64,000 nucleotides of DNA from Rugosimonospora acidiphila (GTDB taxonomy: Bacteria > Actinomycetota > Actinomycetes > Mycobacteriales > Micromonosporaceae), in NCBI RefSeq assembly GCF_039543385.1, contig NZ_BAABJQ010000009.1:62001-126000 (forward strand), given 5' to 3'. Position numbers and translations under genes: made by a program. Each line of letters starts with the position of its first letter. Positions within the stretch are counted from its first letter, which is position 1. The notes beneath the pieces were generated by a model. That model worked only from the letters and a program-made list of their open reading frames with translations, did no database searches and was not told where the DNA came from. Of this stretch, positions 1 through 10,537 are shown piece by piece.

Positions 1-3000
1 CGGCCGGACTCGCCGGCCTGATGTTCAAGCTGCACCGCACCGACGCGACGGCGGCGATGGCCGCCACGGTGTCGGTGGACTATTCGTCGTTCCGTAACGC
101 CTACGGTGGCGACTGGGCGCAGCGCCTCCAGGTGGTGAAGCTGCCCGCCTGCGCGGCCACCACGCCCACGGTGCCGTCGTGCCGCACCGGCACGATGCTG
201 CCCTCGACCAACGACGCGACCACCGGCCGGGTGTCCGCCCAGGTATCCGCCTCCGGATCGGACTCGCTGTTCGCGGTGGCCGCCTCGCCATCCGGCGACG
301 CCGGCACCTACAAGGCCACCGCGCTGTCGGACGCCGGTACCTGGCAGGTGGCGACCGAGGGCGGCGAATTCTCCTGGTCGTACCCGATGACGGTGCCGTC
401 GGTACCCGGTGGGCTGGAGCCCACGGTGTCCGCCGACTACGCATCGTCCTCAGTGGACGGACAGACCGCCACCACCAACAATCAGCCGTCCTGGCTCGGT
501 GAGGGCTGGAACCTCGAAGAGGGCTTCATCACCCGCGGGTACGAGTCCTGCGTGGACGCCAACCCCGGCACTCCGGCCAACCAGACCGGCGACCAGTGCT
601 GGGGGACCGACAACGCCTCCCTGATGCTCAACGGGCTGTCGACCCCGCTGGTGAAGGTCTCCAACGACACCTGGCACCCGCAAGATGACAACGGTGAGAC
701 CGTCCAGCACCTGACCAGCACCACCAACGACAACGGAGACAACAACGGCGAGTACTGGGTGGTCACCACCACCGACGGCACCAGGTACTACTTCGGCATG
801 AACCACCTGCCCGGCTGGACCGGCGACGACACCGCCACCCAGTCGGTGTTGACCGCGCCGGTGTTCGGCTCCGATCCGGAGAACCCGTCGACCACCGCGT
901 TCGCCGACTCCGCGCAGACTCAGGCATACCGCTGGAACCTGGACTACGTGGTGGATCCGCATGGCGACGCTATCGCCTACTACTACACGCCGGAGACCAA
1001 CGCGTACGGCGAACTGCTGGGCAAGAAGGTCGTCTCCTACGTGCGCGGCGGCACCCTGCAGCGCATCGACTACGGGCTGCGCTCCGACAGCGTGTACTCG
1101 ACCCCGGCCGCCGCCCAGGTAGTGTTCGGGATCGCCGACCGGTGCGTCACCTCGGGAGCCGCGTGCGACACGCACAACGCGGCGAACTGGCCGGACGTGC
1201 CCTGGGACCAGGCGTGCGCCGCCACGGCCACGTCATGCGGCACCAACATATCCCCCACCTTCTGGTCGACCAAGCGGCTGTCCACGGTCACCACCCAGGT
1301 GCGCAATGGCACCGCCTATACGCCGGTGGACCGGTGGACGCTCACGCAGTCCTACCCGGACCCGGGCGACACGTCCGGCGACGCGATGTGGCTGAACAGC
1401 ATCCAGCGCACCGGTCTGGTGGGCGGCAGCACGTCGACCCCGGCGGTGACGTTCCACGGCATCACCTACCCGAACCGGATCAACACCCCGGGCGACGGCA
1501 TAGTGCCGATGGACAAGTACCGGATCACCTCGATCGACAACGAGTCCGGCGGCGTGCTGGACGTCGCGTACGACGCACCCGACTGTGACCCGGCCAAGTT
1601 CCCGACCCCGGACACGAACACCACCCGGTGCTTCCCGCAGATCTGGACCCCGCCGGACAACGCGAACCAGCGCACGGACTGGTTCGCCAAGTACGTCGTC
1701 GGGCAGATCAGCGAGGAGGACACGGTCGGCGGCAACCCCGACGAGGTCACCACCTACGAGTACCCGAAGAACGGCGGCGCCTGGCACTACACCGACAACG
1801 CGCTGGTCCCGGCGTCCCGGCGCACCTGGTCGACCTGGCGCGGGTACCAGAACGTCCAGGTGATCGACGGCGATCCGCTCGACCCGAACAGCGCACAGTC
1901 CGAAGTGGACTACACCTACTACCGGGGCATGGACGGCGACAAGCTGACCAGCGGTACCCGGTCGGCCAGCGTCACGGACTCACAGGGCAGCGTGCACCCG
2001 GACGCGAACCAGTTGTCGGGTCAGCAGCTGGAGGAGGTGACCCGCAACGGGGTGGACGGTCCGGTGGTCACCGACGAGATCACCACACCGTGGCAGAACG
2101 GACCGACCGCCACCCAGGGTTCGCTGAGCGCGTACATGGTGGAGACCGGCAAGGATGTCACCCGCACCGCGCTGTCGGCCGGCGGCTGGCGAACCACCGA
2201 GACGGACACCACCTTCAACACCCACGACCTCCCTACCAAGGTATCGGACCTGGGTGACACCGGTACCGCCGCCGACGACCAGTGCGTCACCACCAGCTAC
2301 GCGACGGTGAGCACGAGCAACCTGGTGGACCTGCCCGCCGACGTCGCCACGGTCGGCGCCACCTGCGGCACCGCCCTGTCCTTCCCGGCCGACGCCATCT
2401 CCGACGAGACGCACACCTACAACAGCGCGGGCGACGCGCTGACCACCGGTGAGGTCGACTCGTACTCCGGCACCACGCCGCACTACGTCACCACCGACAC
2501 CTTCACCTACGACGCGTATGGCCGAGTGCTGACCAGCACGGATCCGCTGGGCAACGAAATCAGGGACAGCTACGGCGCGCCGGTCGCCGGCAGTCCCGCG
2601 CCGACCAGCGAGACCGACGCGACCAACGCGCTGGGGAAGATCACCACTACGGTCGACTCGGTGGCGTTCGACCAGCCCGTCAAGACCATCGACCCGGCGG
2701 GGAACACCACCACCCTGACCTATGACGCACTGGGCCGGCTGACCCAGGTCTGGAACCCCGACCGGCCGGCCACGAGCAGCCCGAGCCAGAAGTTCGGGTA
2801 CTCCGTCAGCACCTCGGCGGCCAGCTGGCAGAGCACCTCCGCCCTGGACGCCAACGGCAACTACCAGACCAGCTACACCCTCTACGACGGGTTCATGCGC
2901 CAGCGGCAGACCCAGGTGCCGGCGCACAACAACACCACCAGCTCCACCGCGATCTGGCGCGAACTCACCGACACCTTCTACGACTCGCAGGGGCAGGTCA

Positions 3001-5819
3001 CCCGGGAAAACTCCGCGTACATCAACGCGGCGGCGCCGTCGGGCACCCTGGCGGTCAGCACCGACCCCACGCTGATCCCGCACGCCACTCTCACCGAGCA
3101 CGACGGGGCGCAGCGCGCGGTGGTCGTCTCCGAACTGGAGAACGGCAACCTGGCCACCGACGCCGCGGGCAACCCGTGGAAGACCATCACCGCGTACGGC
3201 GGCGACCACACCGATGTCACCCCACCGGTGGGCACCACACCCACCACCACGTACACCGACGCCCGAGGCAACACCACCCAACTGCGCCAATACCACGGCA
3301 GCACGCCGACCGGGTCGTTCGACACGACCAGCTACACCTACACCCGCGCCGGCCAGCAGGCCACCATCACCGACGCGGCCGGCGACAGCTGGACCTACGG
3401 GTACGACGTACGCGGCGACCAGACCAGTGCCTCCGACCCGGACAAGGGCACGTCGACGTCCACCTACGACGTGGACGGGAACCTGCTGAGCAGCACCGAC
3501 GCACGTGGCCAGACCCTGGCCTACACGTACGACGCGCTCAATCGCAAGACCGGGCAGTACGACGGCAGCACCGCCGGCACCCTGCTGGCATCCTGGGCCT
3601 ACGACCCGAACCTGGGCTTCACCAGCTCCGCCAGCACCTTCACGGGCGGCGCCGAATACAGCCAGACCATCGACGCGGTGGACGCGGACGGGCGCCCCAC
3701 CAAGCAGTCCGTCGTCATCCCGGACACCCAGAAGGGCCTTTCCGGCACGTACACGACGACCACCACCTACAAGCCGGACGGCAGCCCCAACACGGTGACC
3801 ACCCCGGCCCTGGGCAACCTGCCCAGCGAGGCGCTCAGCTACACCTACGACTACCTGGGCGCGGCGGTCAGCATGTCGGGGCTGGCCTTCTACGTCACCA
3901 ACACGCTCTACGGGCAGGACAACCAGGTCGAGCAGCTGCAGTTCGGTCCGGACACGAAGGCGGCCTGGGAGACGCTCACCCGCGACATCCCGACCGACCG
4001 GCTGACCACCATCGGGGTGCAGACCCTGCACAGCGACGGCAACGTGGACACCCAGCGGTACGGGTACGACCTGTCCGGCACCATCACGTCGGAGACCGAC
4101 CAGATGCCTGGCCAGGCCACCGACAACCAGTGCTTCGGCTACGACTACCTGCAACGATTGACCCAGGCCTGGACCACCACCGCGACGGCCTGCGGCACGC
4201 CCGGCGCGGCGCTCGGCGGACCGGCCGCCTACTGGCAGACCTACAGCTACAACCTGCTCGGCGACCGCACCCAACAGGTGCAGCACGCCACCACCGCGGG
4301 CGGCACCGACACCACCACCGACTACGGCTACGCGACCGCCGGCCACGCCCACGCGCTGTCCAGCGTCACCACCACCAGCCCGGCCGGCACGAAGACCGCC
4401 GGCTACGCCTACAACGCCACCGGCGACACGACCGGCCGGCCGGGCCCCGACGGCGGCGCGCAGACCCTGACCTGGAACCAGAACGACCAGACCAGCCAGG
4501 TCACCGAGGGCACCAGCACCGCCAGCTACCTCTACGCCGCCGACGGCAGCCGGCTGATCGCCCACGACGCCAGCGGCACCACCCTCTACCTGCCCAGCGG
4601 TGAGGTCCACGTCGGCACCGGCGGTAACGGCGCCACCGGCACCCGCTACTACACCTACGACAACCTGACCGTCGCGCGGCGCGTCGGCGCCACCGTCACG
4701 TACCTGGTCTCCGACTCCCAGGGCACCACCAACCTGGAGATCGACTCGGGGACGCTGGCCGTGACGAAGCGGCGCTTCGACCCGTTCGGCAACCCCCGTG
4801 GCGGTACCGCCTTCCCGGGCGACCGGGGCTTCATCGGCGGCACCCGGGACACCACGACCGGGCTGACCCACCTCGGTGCCCGCGACTACGACCCTTCGCT
4901 CGGGCGGTTCACCTCCGTCGACCCCATCCTCGTGCCGAGTGAGCCGGCCGACTTCGACCCGTACGTCTACTCCCAGGACAACCCCGCGACGATGAGCGAC
5001 CCCAGCGGGCAACTCCCCGGGATGTCCGGCTGCATCAGCAACGGCAATGGCGACTGCGTACCCGAGAAAGACCTGCCTCCCCAGCTGACCCATCCGAAGC
5101 CGCCGGCGAAACCGACCGGCGGATCGGGGTCATCGGGTGGCTACGGCAACCTGATCTGTTCGATCCTCCCGAAGTACTGCGGCTACTCGACCGACCGCTG
5201 CGGAGGGTTGTATCCGTGCGGCTCACCGTATGCGCCCCCGAAGGTACAGCGCCCGCCGGTGCCGATCAAGAGCTACGACAACAGCCACATCCCCAGCCCG
5301 AAGCCCCGGCCCGCGCCATCCCTCATAAGCCGCCTCGGCGGTGGCATCTCCTCGTTGCTCTCGTCGGGATGGAACCATGTGAAGAAGGGTTTCAAGAACT
5401 ACTCCGACTGGATCGGCAACCATCCGGCAATCATGACGGGTCTCGGACTCGGACTGGCCGTGTTGTCGACCGCCTTCTCCTTCGGGTTGGCCGCCCCCGC
5501 CATTCTCGCGCTGGACACCGAACTTGTCGCGGGCGAGGTCACCGCGGCGGGCGTCGCCGTGGACGTCGCGTCATTCGGCGACGACTGCACCCAAGGTTGT
5601 ACGGGCAACGACGTGGCCGCCCTCGCGACGGACGCCGCGGGGTTCGGGTACGCGCCGGCGTTCGTGAGGGCGATGGGGGCCGGCGGCGCGGCCCTCCTCG
5701 TGCCGAAGCTGACGGAATGGGCGAGCAGAGTCGGTGAGCGGATCAGCGCGACGCTGGGGCTCGGGACCACCGTGGGCCTGAGCTTCTACCCGTCGCCCAG
5801 CGACCCGAAGGGGCACTGA
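1..5819 (+). CDS. RHS/YD-repeat surface protein, 5' end outside window
   Basis: The reading frame is already open at base 3, before the first ATG at 21, so the gene very probably starts upstream. About 1,930 residues are visible. They begin with a beta-rich N-terminal region, followed by many YD-type repeats (for example TYDALGR, YTYDALNRKTG) and the RHS core ending: RRFDPFGNPRG, then GARDYDPSLGRFTSVDP and a DNPATMSDPSG boundary at about residue 1,660. RHS proteins build a hollow beta cage, and the segment after this boundary is the exchangeable C-terminal tip. Here the tip is about 270 residues: a Pro/Gly-rich, Cys-containing linker, then a hydrophobic stretch from about 1,800 (IMTGLGLGLAVLSTAFSFGL). 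I recognise no toxin motif in it. The next gene encodes another large secreted protein, not a small immunity protein. Secreted or cell-wall location is inferred from the family. Confidence 0.9.
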   Translation, partial: AGLAGLMFKLHRTDATAAMAATVSVDYSSFRNAYGGDWAQRLQVVKLPACAATTPTVPSCRTGTMLPSTNDATTGRVSAQVSASGSDSLFAVAASPSGDAGTYKATALSDAGTWQVATEGGEFSWSYPMTVPSVPGGLEPTVSADYASSSVDGQTATTNNQPSWLGEGWNLEEGFITRGYESCVDANPGTPANQTGDQCWGTDNASLMLNGLSTPLVKVSNDTWHPQDDNGETVQHLTSTTNDNGDNNGEYWVVTTTDGTRYYFGMNHLPGWTGDDTATQSVLTAPVFGSDPENPSTTAFADSAQTQAYRWNLDYVVDPHGDAIAYYYTPETNAYGELLGKKVVSYVRGGTLQRIDYGLRSDSVYSTPAAAQVVFGIADRCVTSGAACDTHNAANWPDVPWDQACAATATSCGTNISPTFWSTKRLSTVTTQVRNGTAYTPVDRWTLTQSYPDPGDTSGDAMWLNSIQRTGLVGGSTSTPAVTFHGITYPNRINTPGDGIVPMDKYRITSIDNESGGVLDVAYDAPDCDPAKFPTPDTNTTRCFPQIWTPPDNANQRTDWFAKYVVGQISEEDTVGGNPDEVTTYEYPKNGGAWHYTDNALVPASRRTWSTWRGYQNVQVIDGDPLDPNSAQSEVDYTYYRGMDGDKLTSGTRSASVTDSQGSVHPDANQLSGQQLEEVTRNGVDGPVVTDEITTPWQNGPTATQGSLSAYMVETGKDVTRTALSAGGWRTTETDTTFNTHDLPTKVSDLGDTGTAADDQCVTTSYATVSTSNLVDLPADVATVGATCGTALSFPADAISDETHTYNSAGDALTTGEVDSYSGTTPHYVTTDTFTYDAYGRVLTSTDPLGNEIRDSYGAPVAGSPAPTSETDATNALGKITTTVDSVAFDQPVKTIDPAGNTTTLTYDALGRLTQVWNPDRPATSSPSQKFGYSVSTSAASWQSTSALDANGNYQTSYTLYDGFMRQRQTQVPAHNNTTSSTAIWRELTDTFYDSQGQVTRENSAYINAAAPSGTLAVSTDPTLIPHATLTEHDGAQRAVVVSELENGNLATDAAGNPWKTITAYGGDHTDVTPPVGTTPTTTYTDARGNTTQLRQYHGSTPTGSFDTTSYTYTRAGQQATITDAAGDSWTYGYDVRGDQTSASDPDKGTSTSTYDVDGNLLSSTDARGQTLAYTYDALNRKTGQYDGSTAGTLLASWAYDPNLGFTSSASTFTGGAEYSQTIDAVDADGRPTKQSVVIPDTQKGLSGTYTTTTTYKPDGSPNTVTTPALGNLPSEALSYTYDYLGAAVSMSGLAFYVTNTLYGQDNQVEQLQFGPDTKAAWETLTRDIPTDRLTTIGVQTLHSDGNVDTQRYGYDLSGTITSETDQMPGQATDNQCFGYDYLQRLTQAWTTTATACGTPGAALGGPAAYWQTYSYNLLGDRTQQVQHATTAGGTDTTTDYGYATAGHAHALSSVTTTSPAGTKTAGYAYNATGDTTGRPGPDGGAQTLTWNQNDQTSQVTEGTSTASYLYAADGSRLIAHDASGTTLYLPSGEVHVGTGGNGATGTRYYTYDNLTVARRVGATVTYLVSDSQGTTNLEIDSGTLAVTKRRFDPFGNPRGGTAFPGDRGFIGGTRDTTTGLTHLGARDYDPSLGRFTSVDPILVPSEPADFDPYVYSQDNPATMSDPSGQLPGMSGCISNGNGDCVPEKDLPPQLTHPKPPAKPTGGSGSSGGYGNLICSILPKYCGYSTDRCGGLYPCGSPYAPPKVQRPPVPIKSYDNSHIPSPKPRPAPSLISRLGGGISSLLSSGWNHVKKGFKNYSDWIGNHPAIMTGLGLGLAVLSTAFSFGLAAPAILALDTELVAGEVTAAGVAVDVASFGDDCTQGCTGNDVAALATDAAGFGYAPAFVRAMGAGGAALLVPKLTEWASRVGERISATLGLGTTVGLSFYPSPSDPKGH

Positions 5820-5826
5820 CCAACCA

Positions 5827-5866
5827 GGGCGTGCCTCGCATCACCTCGGTGCGGCGAGGCACGCCC
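5827..5866 (+). terminator. Terminator hairpin after the RHS gene
   Basis: A perfect 13-bp stem (GGGCGTGCCTCGC and its complement) with a 14-nt loop begins 7 bp after the RHS stop codon. There is no T-run, as is usual in high-GC actinobacteria. Confidence 0.75.
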
Positions 5867-6187
5867 AGAACCGGGGCCCCCGGCCCTGGCCCTCTCCCCC
5901 GGCTCCGAGTTCGTCGATCCCCGCGAGGCCCGTCGGCCGACGATCCGTGGGAGGGGGCGTGGCGCTGCTGGCGTCTGTGTCATGAGACCTGTTTGGCTCA
6001 GGTGGACGGCGCGGAGCCGACCGATCGCGGTCGGCAATGGCTGCCGCCGGGCCACCGCACGGTCACCGTCCGATCGTGGCCGGGCACCATTCGGCGCAGG
6101 GCGAATGGTGTTGAGCCTGGCTCGGAAGCGGGCGATGCTGCCGACGCCGAGGTATCGGATCTCGGCCCGAAGTCGTGTGGGGACTGA
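5867..6187. other. Intergenic region, no supported gene
   Basis: About 320 bp separate the RHS terminator from the LamG-protein start. Small open frames cross it but have no recognisable protein features. It should hold the promoter of the downstream gene, but I see no convincing -10/-35 pair. A GGGGA ribosome-binding site lies just before the ATG at 6188. Confidence 0.5.
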
Positions 6188-9100
6188 ATGTCTATCCGGT
6201 TACCGCGCCTTGCCGGTGCGCTCGCTGTTGTCGTGGCCGTCGGGTCACTCGCCATTCCCGGGTACGGCTGGCTGTCCGCCGCCCCACCCGGCAGAGCCGG
6301 GGCGGCGGCCCAGGCCAACTCAGCCACCCAAGCCAACCCAGCCACTCAGGCCGGCTCAGCCACTCAGGCCGGGTCGGCACAGCAGGACACCTCGGCCGGC
6401 GCCGCACCGGCCACGGCCACGGCCGTCTCCGCGGCCGACGCCGCCTCCCGCGAGGCGGTGTCCACCAAGCGGCCGGTGGTGGTCGACGCGATGACCACCG
6501 CCACCGGCCAGACCACCGCGCAGCCGGACGGCACCTTCACGCTGGACGAGCACGCCCAGCCGGTACGGGTGCGCAGCGGCGGCACGTGGGTGCCGGTCGA
6601 CACCACCCTGCGCACCTCGGCCACCGGGGTCTCGACGGTGGCCACCACGCTGCCGTTGACCCTGGGCGCGGCCGGGAGCACGAAACTGGCCACGCTGAGC
6701 GTCGGCGGCGGGAGCCTCACGCTGTCCTGGCCGGCCCCGCTGCCCGCGCCCCGGTTGTCCGGCGCCACGGCCACCTATCCGGGCGTGCTGCCCGGCGTGG
6801 ACCTGCGGGTGACCGCGGCGGACTCGGGCTTCTCCGAGCAGCTGGTGGTCTCGTCCCGGCAGGCTGCCGCCAATCGCGCCCTGCGGCGGGTCAGCTTCGG
6901 CGTGGCGACCAGCGGCGGCCTGCGACTGGTGTCCACACCGGACGGCGGGCTGACCGTGCTCGACGCGCACAACACCGCCGTGCTCGGCTCGGACCCGGCG
7001 CTGATGTGGGACTCGACCGTGACGGACCCGGCCGGCGGAACCGCCGGACCCGAGGGAACCACCGGGCACCAGGCGAGGGTGGGCACCAGCACCGGTGCGG
7101 GCTCGGTGACGCTGTCGCCGGACCTGTCGTTCCTCGACTCGGCCGGCACGGTGTACCCGGTGACGATCGACCCCGACTTCTCCCCCGCGCGTACAGTGTG
7201 GGACAAGGTGTTCCTCGGCTTCCCGAACCAGACGTACTTCATCGGCGGCATCGACGGCGCCGAGGCCAAGGTCGGTGCCTGCTACGTCCCATCCGGGGAG
7301 TGCAACGGGCTCGGGGTGGCCCGCTCCTACTTCCAGTTCAGCGTCGCCAGCCTGCACAGCAACGGCGGCCTGGTCAAGCACGCGGAGTTCAACGTCGCCG
7401 AGACCTTCGGCTCGTCCTGCTCGGCACGCGACATCGAGCTGGAGTCGACCGGTTCGATCAACAACGGCACGACCTGGAACAACCAGCCCAGCGGCAGCGT
7501 CCTGGCCACCAAGTCCATGGGGTGCACGCCCACCACATTCGGGTACGACGTCAGCACGATGTGGCCCAACACCACGGTGTCGCAGACCGGCGTCACCTTC
7601 ATGCTGCGGGCCAGCGACGAGAACGACCAGCTGGCGTGGCGGAAGTTCGCCAACAACCCGAGCCTGGTCATCACCTACAACCGCAGGCCGGCCACGCCGA
7701 GCTCGCTGACCACGGCGGGCAAGGCGTGCTCGACGACGTCCGGGGCCCAGGTGCTCAACCCGCAGTTGCAGGCCAACGGGGTGCGGACGGTCGCGCTGGG
7801 CGCGAAGGCGACCGACCCGGACGGGCAGAATGTAAAGCTGACCTTCACCTGGTTCGCCGGGAGCACCCAGCTCGGCTCGGTCACGTCACCGCTGAAGGCC
7901 TCCGGGACGGCGTACACCGCGCAGATTCCCGCCTCGGCCCTGACCGACGGGCGGGTCATCAGCTGGCATGCGCAGGCGTCCGACGGCACGGATTCGGGCG
8001 GGGTCTCGGCGACATGCTTCTTCACGGTCGACGAGACGGCACCGTCGGTGCTGCCCAGCATCGCCTCCACCGACTACCCGGGGTCCACCGACCCGACCTG
8101 CCCGGGAGCGTTCAACGGCGGGATCGGGCAGACCGGCAGCTTCACCCTCGGGCCCAACGGCACCGGCACGAGCACCACCACCACGTCGGACATCGCAGGC
8201 TACTTCTACGGTCTGGACGCCCCGGCGCTGTTCGTGGCGGCGCCCACCCCGGGCGGGTCGGTGAGCGTGCCGATCACCCCGAAGTCGTTCGGCCCCAACC
8301 ATCTGGTCGTGTTCAGCGTGGACAAGGCGAACAACGTCAGCCCGCAGACGACCTACTGTTTCAAGGTGGACACCGGCAAGGACGCGGTGCACCACTGGTC
8401 GCTGGACGGCGCGCTCAACCAGGCCAATACCCTGGACTCGCCGGGTGACGGCGTGGCACCCCTGGACGCGACGATGGCCGGGCTGAACCAGGGAGGGTCC
8501 TGGACGGCCGGCCGGGTCGGCGGGGCCGCACAATTCAACGGCTCGCTGACCGACTACATCCAGGCGGCCCCGGGCAAGGCGATCGACACCAGCAAGAGCT
8601 TCGCGGTGTCGGCCTGGGTCCGGGTGGACAAGCTGGGCAACTTCCCGACCGCCGTGTCGATGGACGGGGTACACGCGCCCGGCTTCCAACTGCAGGCGCA
8701 GCCGGACGGCCACTGGGCGTTCGTGATGTTCGAGTCGGACACCAACGGCGGCGGCTTCAACTACCGGTTGAACTCCAACGCCACCGTGGCCGTCGGGCAG
8801 TGGACCCAGCTGGTCGGCAGCTACGACGCGGGCAATCACCAGATGGCCCTGTACGTCAACGGGGTGCTCGACCGGACGCTCGCCCACACCAGCACGTGGT
8901 CGGCGGCCGGGCCGGTGACCATCGGTCGGTCGATGTTCGACGGCGCACCCTCGGATCCGTTCAACGGCGCCGTCGACGACGTGCGGCTGTTCGACCACGT
9001 GGTGGAGCCCGCCGGCGACGTCTCCGACGACACGCTGACCAACGCGGCGAACCTCGCGTCGCTGCCACTGCAGCCCGAGGCCTGGTACAACTTCGAGGAG

Positions 9101-10534
9101 GGCACCGGCTCGGTGGCCGCCGACGCGACGGGCAACTGGAACCCGGCCACCATCTCGGGCGGGGCGTCCCGCGCCGAAGTCGATCCGCAGGACCAGTCGC
9201 GCCTGGGCAGTGACGCGCTGCAACTGGACGGCTCGACCGGGTTCGCGGCGACCAGCGCCCCGGTGGTGCGCACCGATCAGAGCTTCACGGTGTCGGCCTG
9301 GGTGAACCTGCCCGACCTCGGTGACACGCCGATGACGATCGTCAGCGAGGACGGCGCGCAGACCAGCGACTTCGCGCTGCAGTACCGGGACGACGGCGGC
9401 ACGCCCAGCTTCGGGGTGCAGGTGGCCGGATCGGATGTGGCCGCGCCGACGGAAACCCTGGTGACCGGTGGCAATGCGGTCGCGGGGGTATGGACCAACG
9501 TGGCGGCCACGTACAACGCCGCGACCGGCGACGTGCACCTGTTCGTCAACGGGCAGAAGGTCGGCCAGTCGGCCACCCCGGTGACGAAGAACTGGTCCGC
9601 GACCGGCCCGCTGGAGGTCGGGCGCGGCAAGGCGGCGGGTTCCCCGGCGCAGTACTTCGCCGGGCAGATCGACAACGTGCAGGCGTTCGCCGGAGCCGAG
9701 ACCGGCACGGACGCCGCCGACGCGACGTTCCTGGCGGCACCCGGCCCGCAGACGCCGTACGCGGGAGAGCTGACGCGGTGGGAGAGCACGGACACCTCCG
9801 CGCACATCAGCTCCGCGACCGGCGCGGTGCCGTTCGGGTTCGAGTTCGAGGGGCCGATCGGTGCCCTGGCGCCGGCCGGCGCCCCGGACACCTCGGAGAT
9901 CTACGCCTGCCTGATCGGCGGGATCGACGAGTTCACCTCCAAGGATCCCGGGTGTGAGGGGCAGACGGTGCTGGGGCCGATCGGGCTGGTGTACAACCAG
10001 GCGCAGGACACCACTGCGGCCGTTCCGCTGTACCGGTGCGACTGGATCTCCGGCGGCACCAACTTCCACTTCGACTCCAACGATCCGAAGTGCGAGGGCA
10101 AGTCGGTCGAAGGCCTGGCGGGATACCTGCGGCCGTTGATGAACCTGGTGCGTTACCAGGCCACGGACACCGGCCAGTCGTGGACCTCCCCGGTGGGCGG
10201 GCTCCCGGTCGGCTACGTGCGGCAGGACAACCTGGGGGTACCGGGCGAGCCGGCGTACGTGAGCACGGCTCCGATGCCCGGCTCCACCTCGCTGTTCATG
10301 TGCCAGAACGGTACCGGCGAGTACCTGTCCACGGACGGCACGTGCGGCGGCGACACGCTGCTGGCCGCGACCGGCTTCGTCTGGACCAGCCAGCCGGCCG
10401 ACGCGCCGTCGGCGCCGCTGTACTCCTGCGTCGACGACGCGACGCAGCAGCGCTTCTCGTCGCTGGACTCGGGATGTGAGCAGCTGTCCACGACCGCGCC
10501 GACCGTCCTGGGCTGGGTCGAGACGCAACTGTGA
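6188..10534 (+). CDS. Secreted DNRLRE/LamG-domain protein with C-terminal Cys repeats
   Basis: The 1,448-residue protein starts with a signal peptide (hydrophobic AGALAVVVAVGSLAI), then a short Ala/Gln tandem repeat (residues about 42-64, units like SATQA). Residues about 330-500 resemble the DNRLRE jelly-roll found in secreted bacterial proteins. Two concanavalin-like LamG domains follow, near 734-925 (starting HHWSLDG, with FAVSAWVRVD) and 966-1,190 (AWYNFEEGTGS, FTVSAWVNLPD). The last roughly 210 residues hold four related units built on L(Y/F)xC...FxSxDxxC (for example LYRCDW..., LYSCVDD...), which look like a carbohydrate-binding or disulfide-stabilised repeat. LamG and DNRLRE proteins often accompany RHS genes in actinobacteria, so a joint role at the cell surface is inferred. 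No catalytic domain was seen. The GGGGA site before the ATG supports the start. Confidence 0.85.
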   Translation: MSIRLPRLAGALAVVVAVGSLAIPGYGWLSAAPPGRAGAAAQANSATQANPATQAGSATQAGSAQQDTSAGAAPATATAVSAADAASREAVSTKRPVVVDAMTTATGQTTAQPDGTFTLDEHAQPVRVRSGGTWVPVDTTLRTSATGVSTVATTLPLTLGAAGSTKLATLSVGGGSLTLSWPAPLPAPRLSGATATYPGVLPGVDLRVTAADSGFSEQLVVSSRQAAANRALRRVSFGVATSGGLRLVSTPDGGLTVLDAHNTAVLGSDPALMWDSTVTDPAGGTAGPEGTTGHQARVGTSTGAGSVTLSPDLSFLDSAGTVYPVTIDPDFSPARTVWDKVFLGFPNQTYFIGGIDGAEAKVGACYVPSGECNGLGVARSYFQFSVASLHSNGGLVKHAEFNVAETFGSSCSARDIELESTGSINNGTTWNNQPSGSVLATKSMGCTPTTFGYDVSTMWPNTTVSQTGVTFMLRASDENDQLAWRKFANNPSLVITYNRRPATPSSLTTAGKACSTTSGAQVLNPQLQANGVRTVALGAKATDPDGQNVKLTFTWFAGSTQLGSVTSPLKASGTAYTAQIPASALTDGRVISWHAQASDGTDSGGVSATCFFTVDETAPSVLPSIASTDYPGSTDPTCPGAFNGGIGQTGSFTLGPNGTGTSTTTTSDIAGYFYGLDAPALFVAAPTPGGSVSVPITPKSFGPNHLVVFSVDKANNVSPQTTYCFKVDTGKDAVHHWSLDGALNQANTLDSPGDGVAPLDATMAGLNQGGSWTAGRVGGAAQFNGSLTDYIQAAPGKAIDTSKSFAVSAWVRVDKLGNFPTAVSMDGVHAPGFQLQAQPDGHWAFVMFESDTNGGGFNYRLNSNATVAVGQWTQLVGSYDAGNHQMALYVNGVLDRTLAHTSTWSAAGPVTIGRSMFDGAPSDPFNGAVDDVRLFDHVVEPAGDVSDDTLTNAANLASLPLQPEAWYNFEEGTGSVAADATGNWNPATISGGASRAEVDPQDQSRLGSDALQLDGSTGFAATSAPVVRTDQSFTVSAWVNLPDLGDTPMTIVSEDGAQTSDFALQYRDDGGTPSFGVQVAGSDVAAPTETLVTGGNAVAGVWTNVAATYNAATGDVHLFVNGQKVGQSATPVTKNWSATGPLEVGRGKAAGSPAQYFAGQIDNVQAFAGAETGTDAADATFLAAPGPQTPYAGELTRWESTDTSAHISSATGAVPFGFEFEGPIGALAPAGAPDTSEIYACLIGGIDEFTSKDPGCEGQTVLGPIGLVYNQAQDTTAAVPLYRCDWISGGTNFHFDSNDPKCEGKSVEGLAGYLRPLMNLVRYQATDTGQSWTSPVGGLPVGYVRQDNLGVPGEPAYVSTAPMPGSTSLFMCQNGTGEYLSTDGTCGGDTLLAATGFVWTSQPADAPSAPLYSCVDDATQQRFSSLDSGCEQLSTTAPTVLGWVETQL

Positions 10535-10537
10535 GGG

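Noticed and set aside
1980..5093. 1,037-codon open frame antisense to the RHS gene
   Set aside because: High-GC third-position bias opens long antisense frames. The sequence is Gly/Val/Arg low complexity without domains, while the plus strand gives clear RHS motifs.
21..5819. RHS gene as a complete CDS starting at the ATG at 21
   Set aside because: The frame is open to the window edge and the protein lacks a signal peptide, so a start upstream of the window is more likely.
5831..6187. 118-codon frame in the gap after the RHS gene
   Set aside because: It begins inside the terminator hairpin, has no ribosome-binding site and no protein features.
7886..10528. 880-codon open frame antisense to the LamG protein
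   Set aside because: Same shadow effect; no recognisable domain, and the opposite strand encodes LamG and DNRLRE domains.
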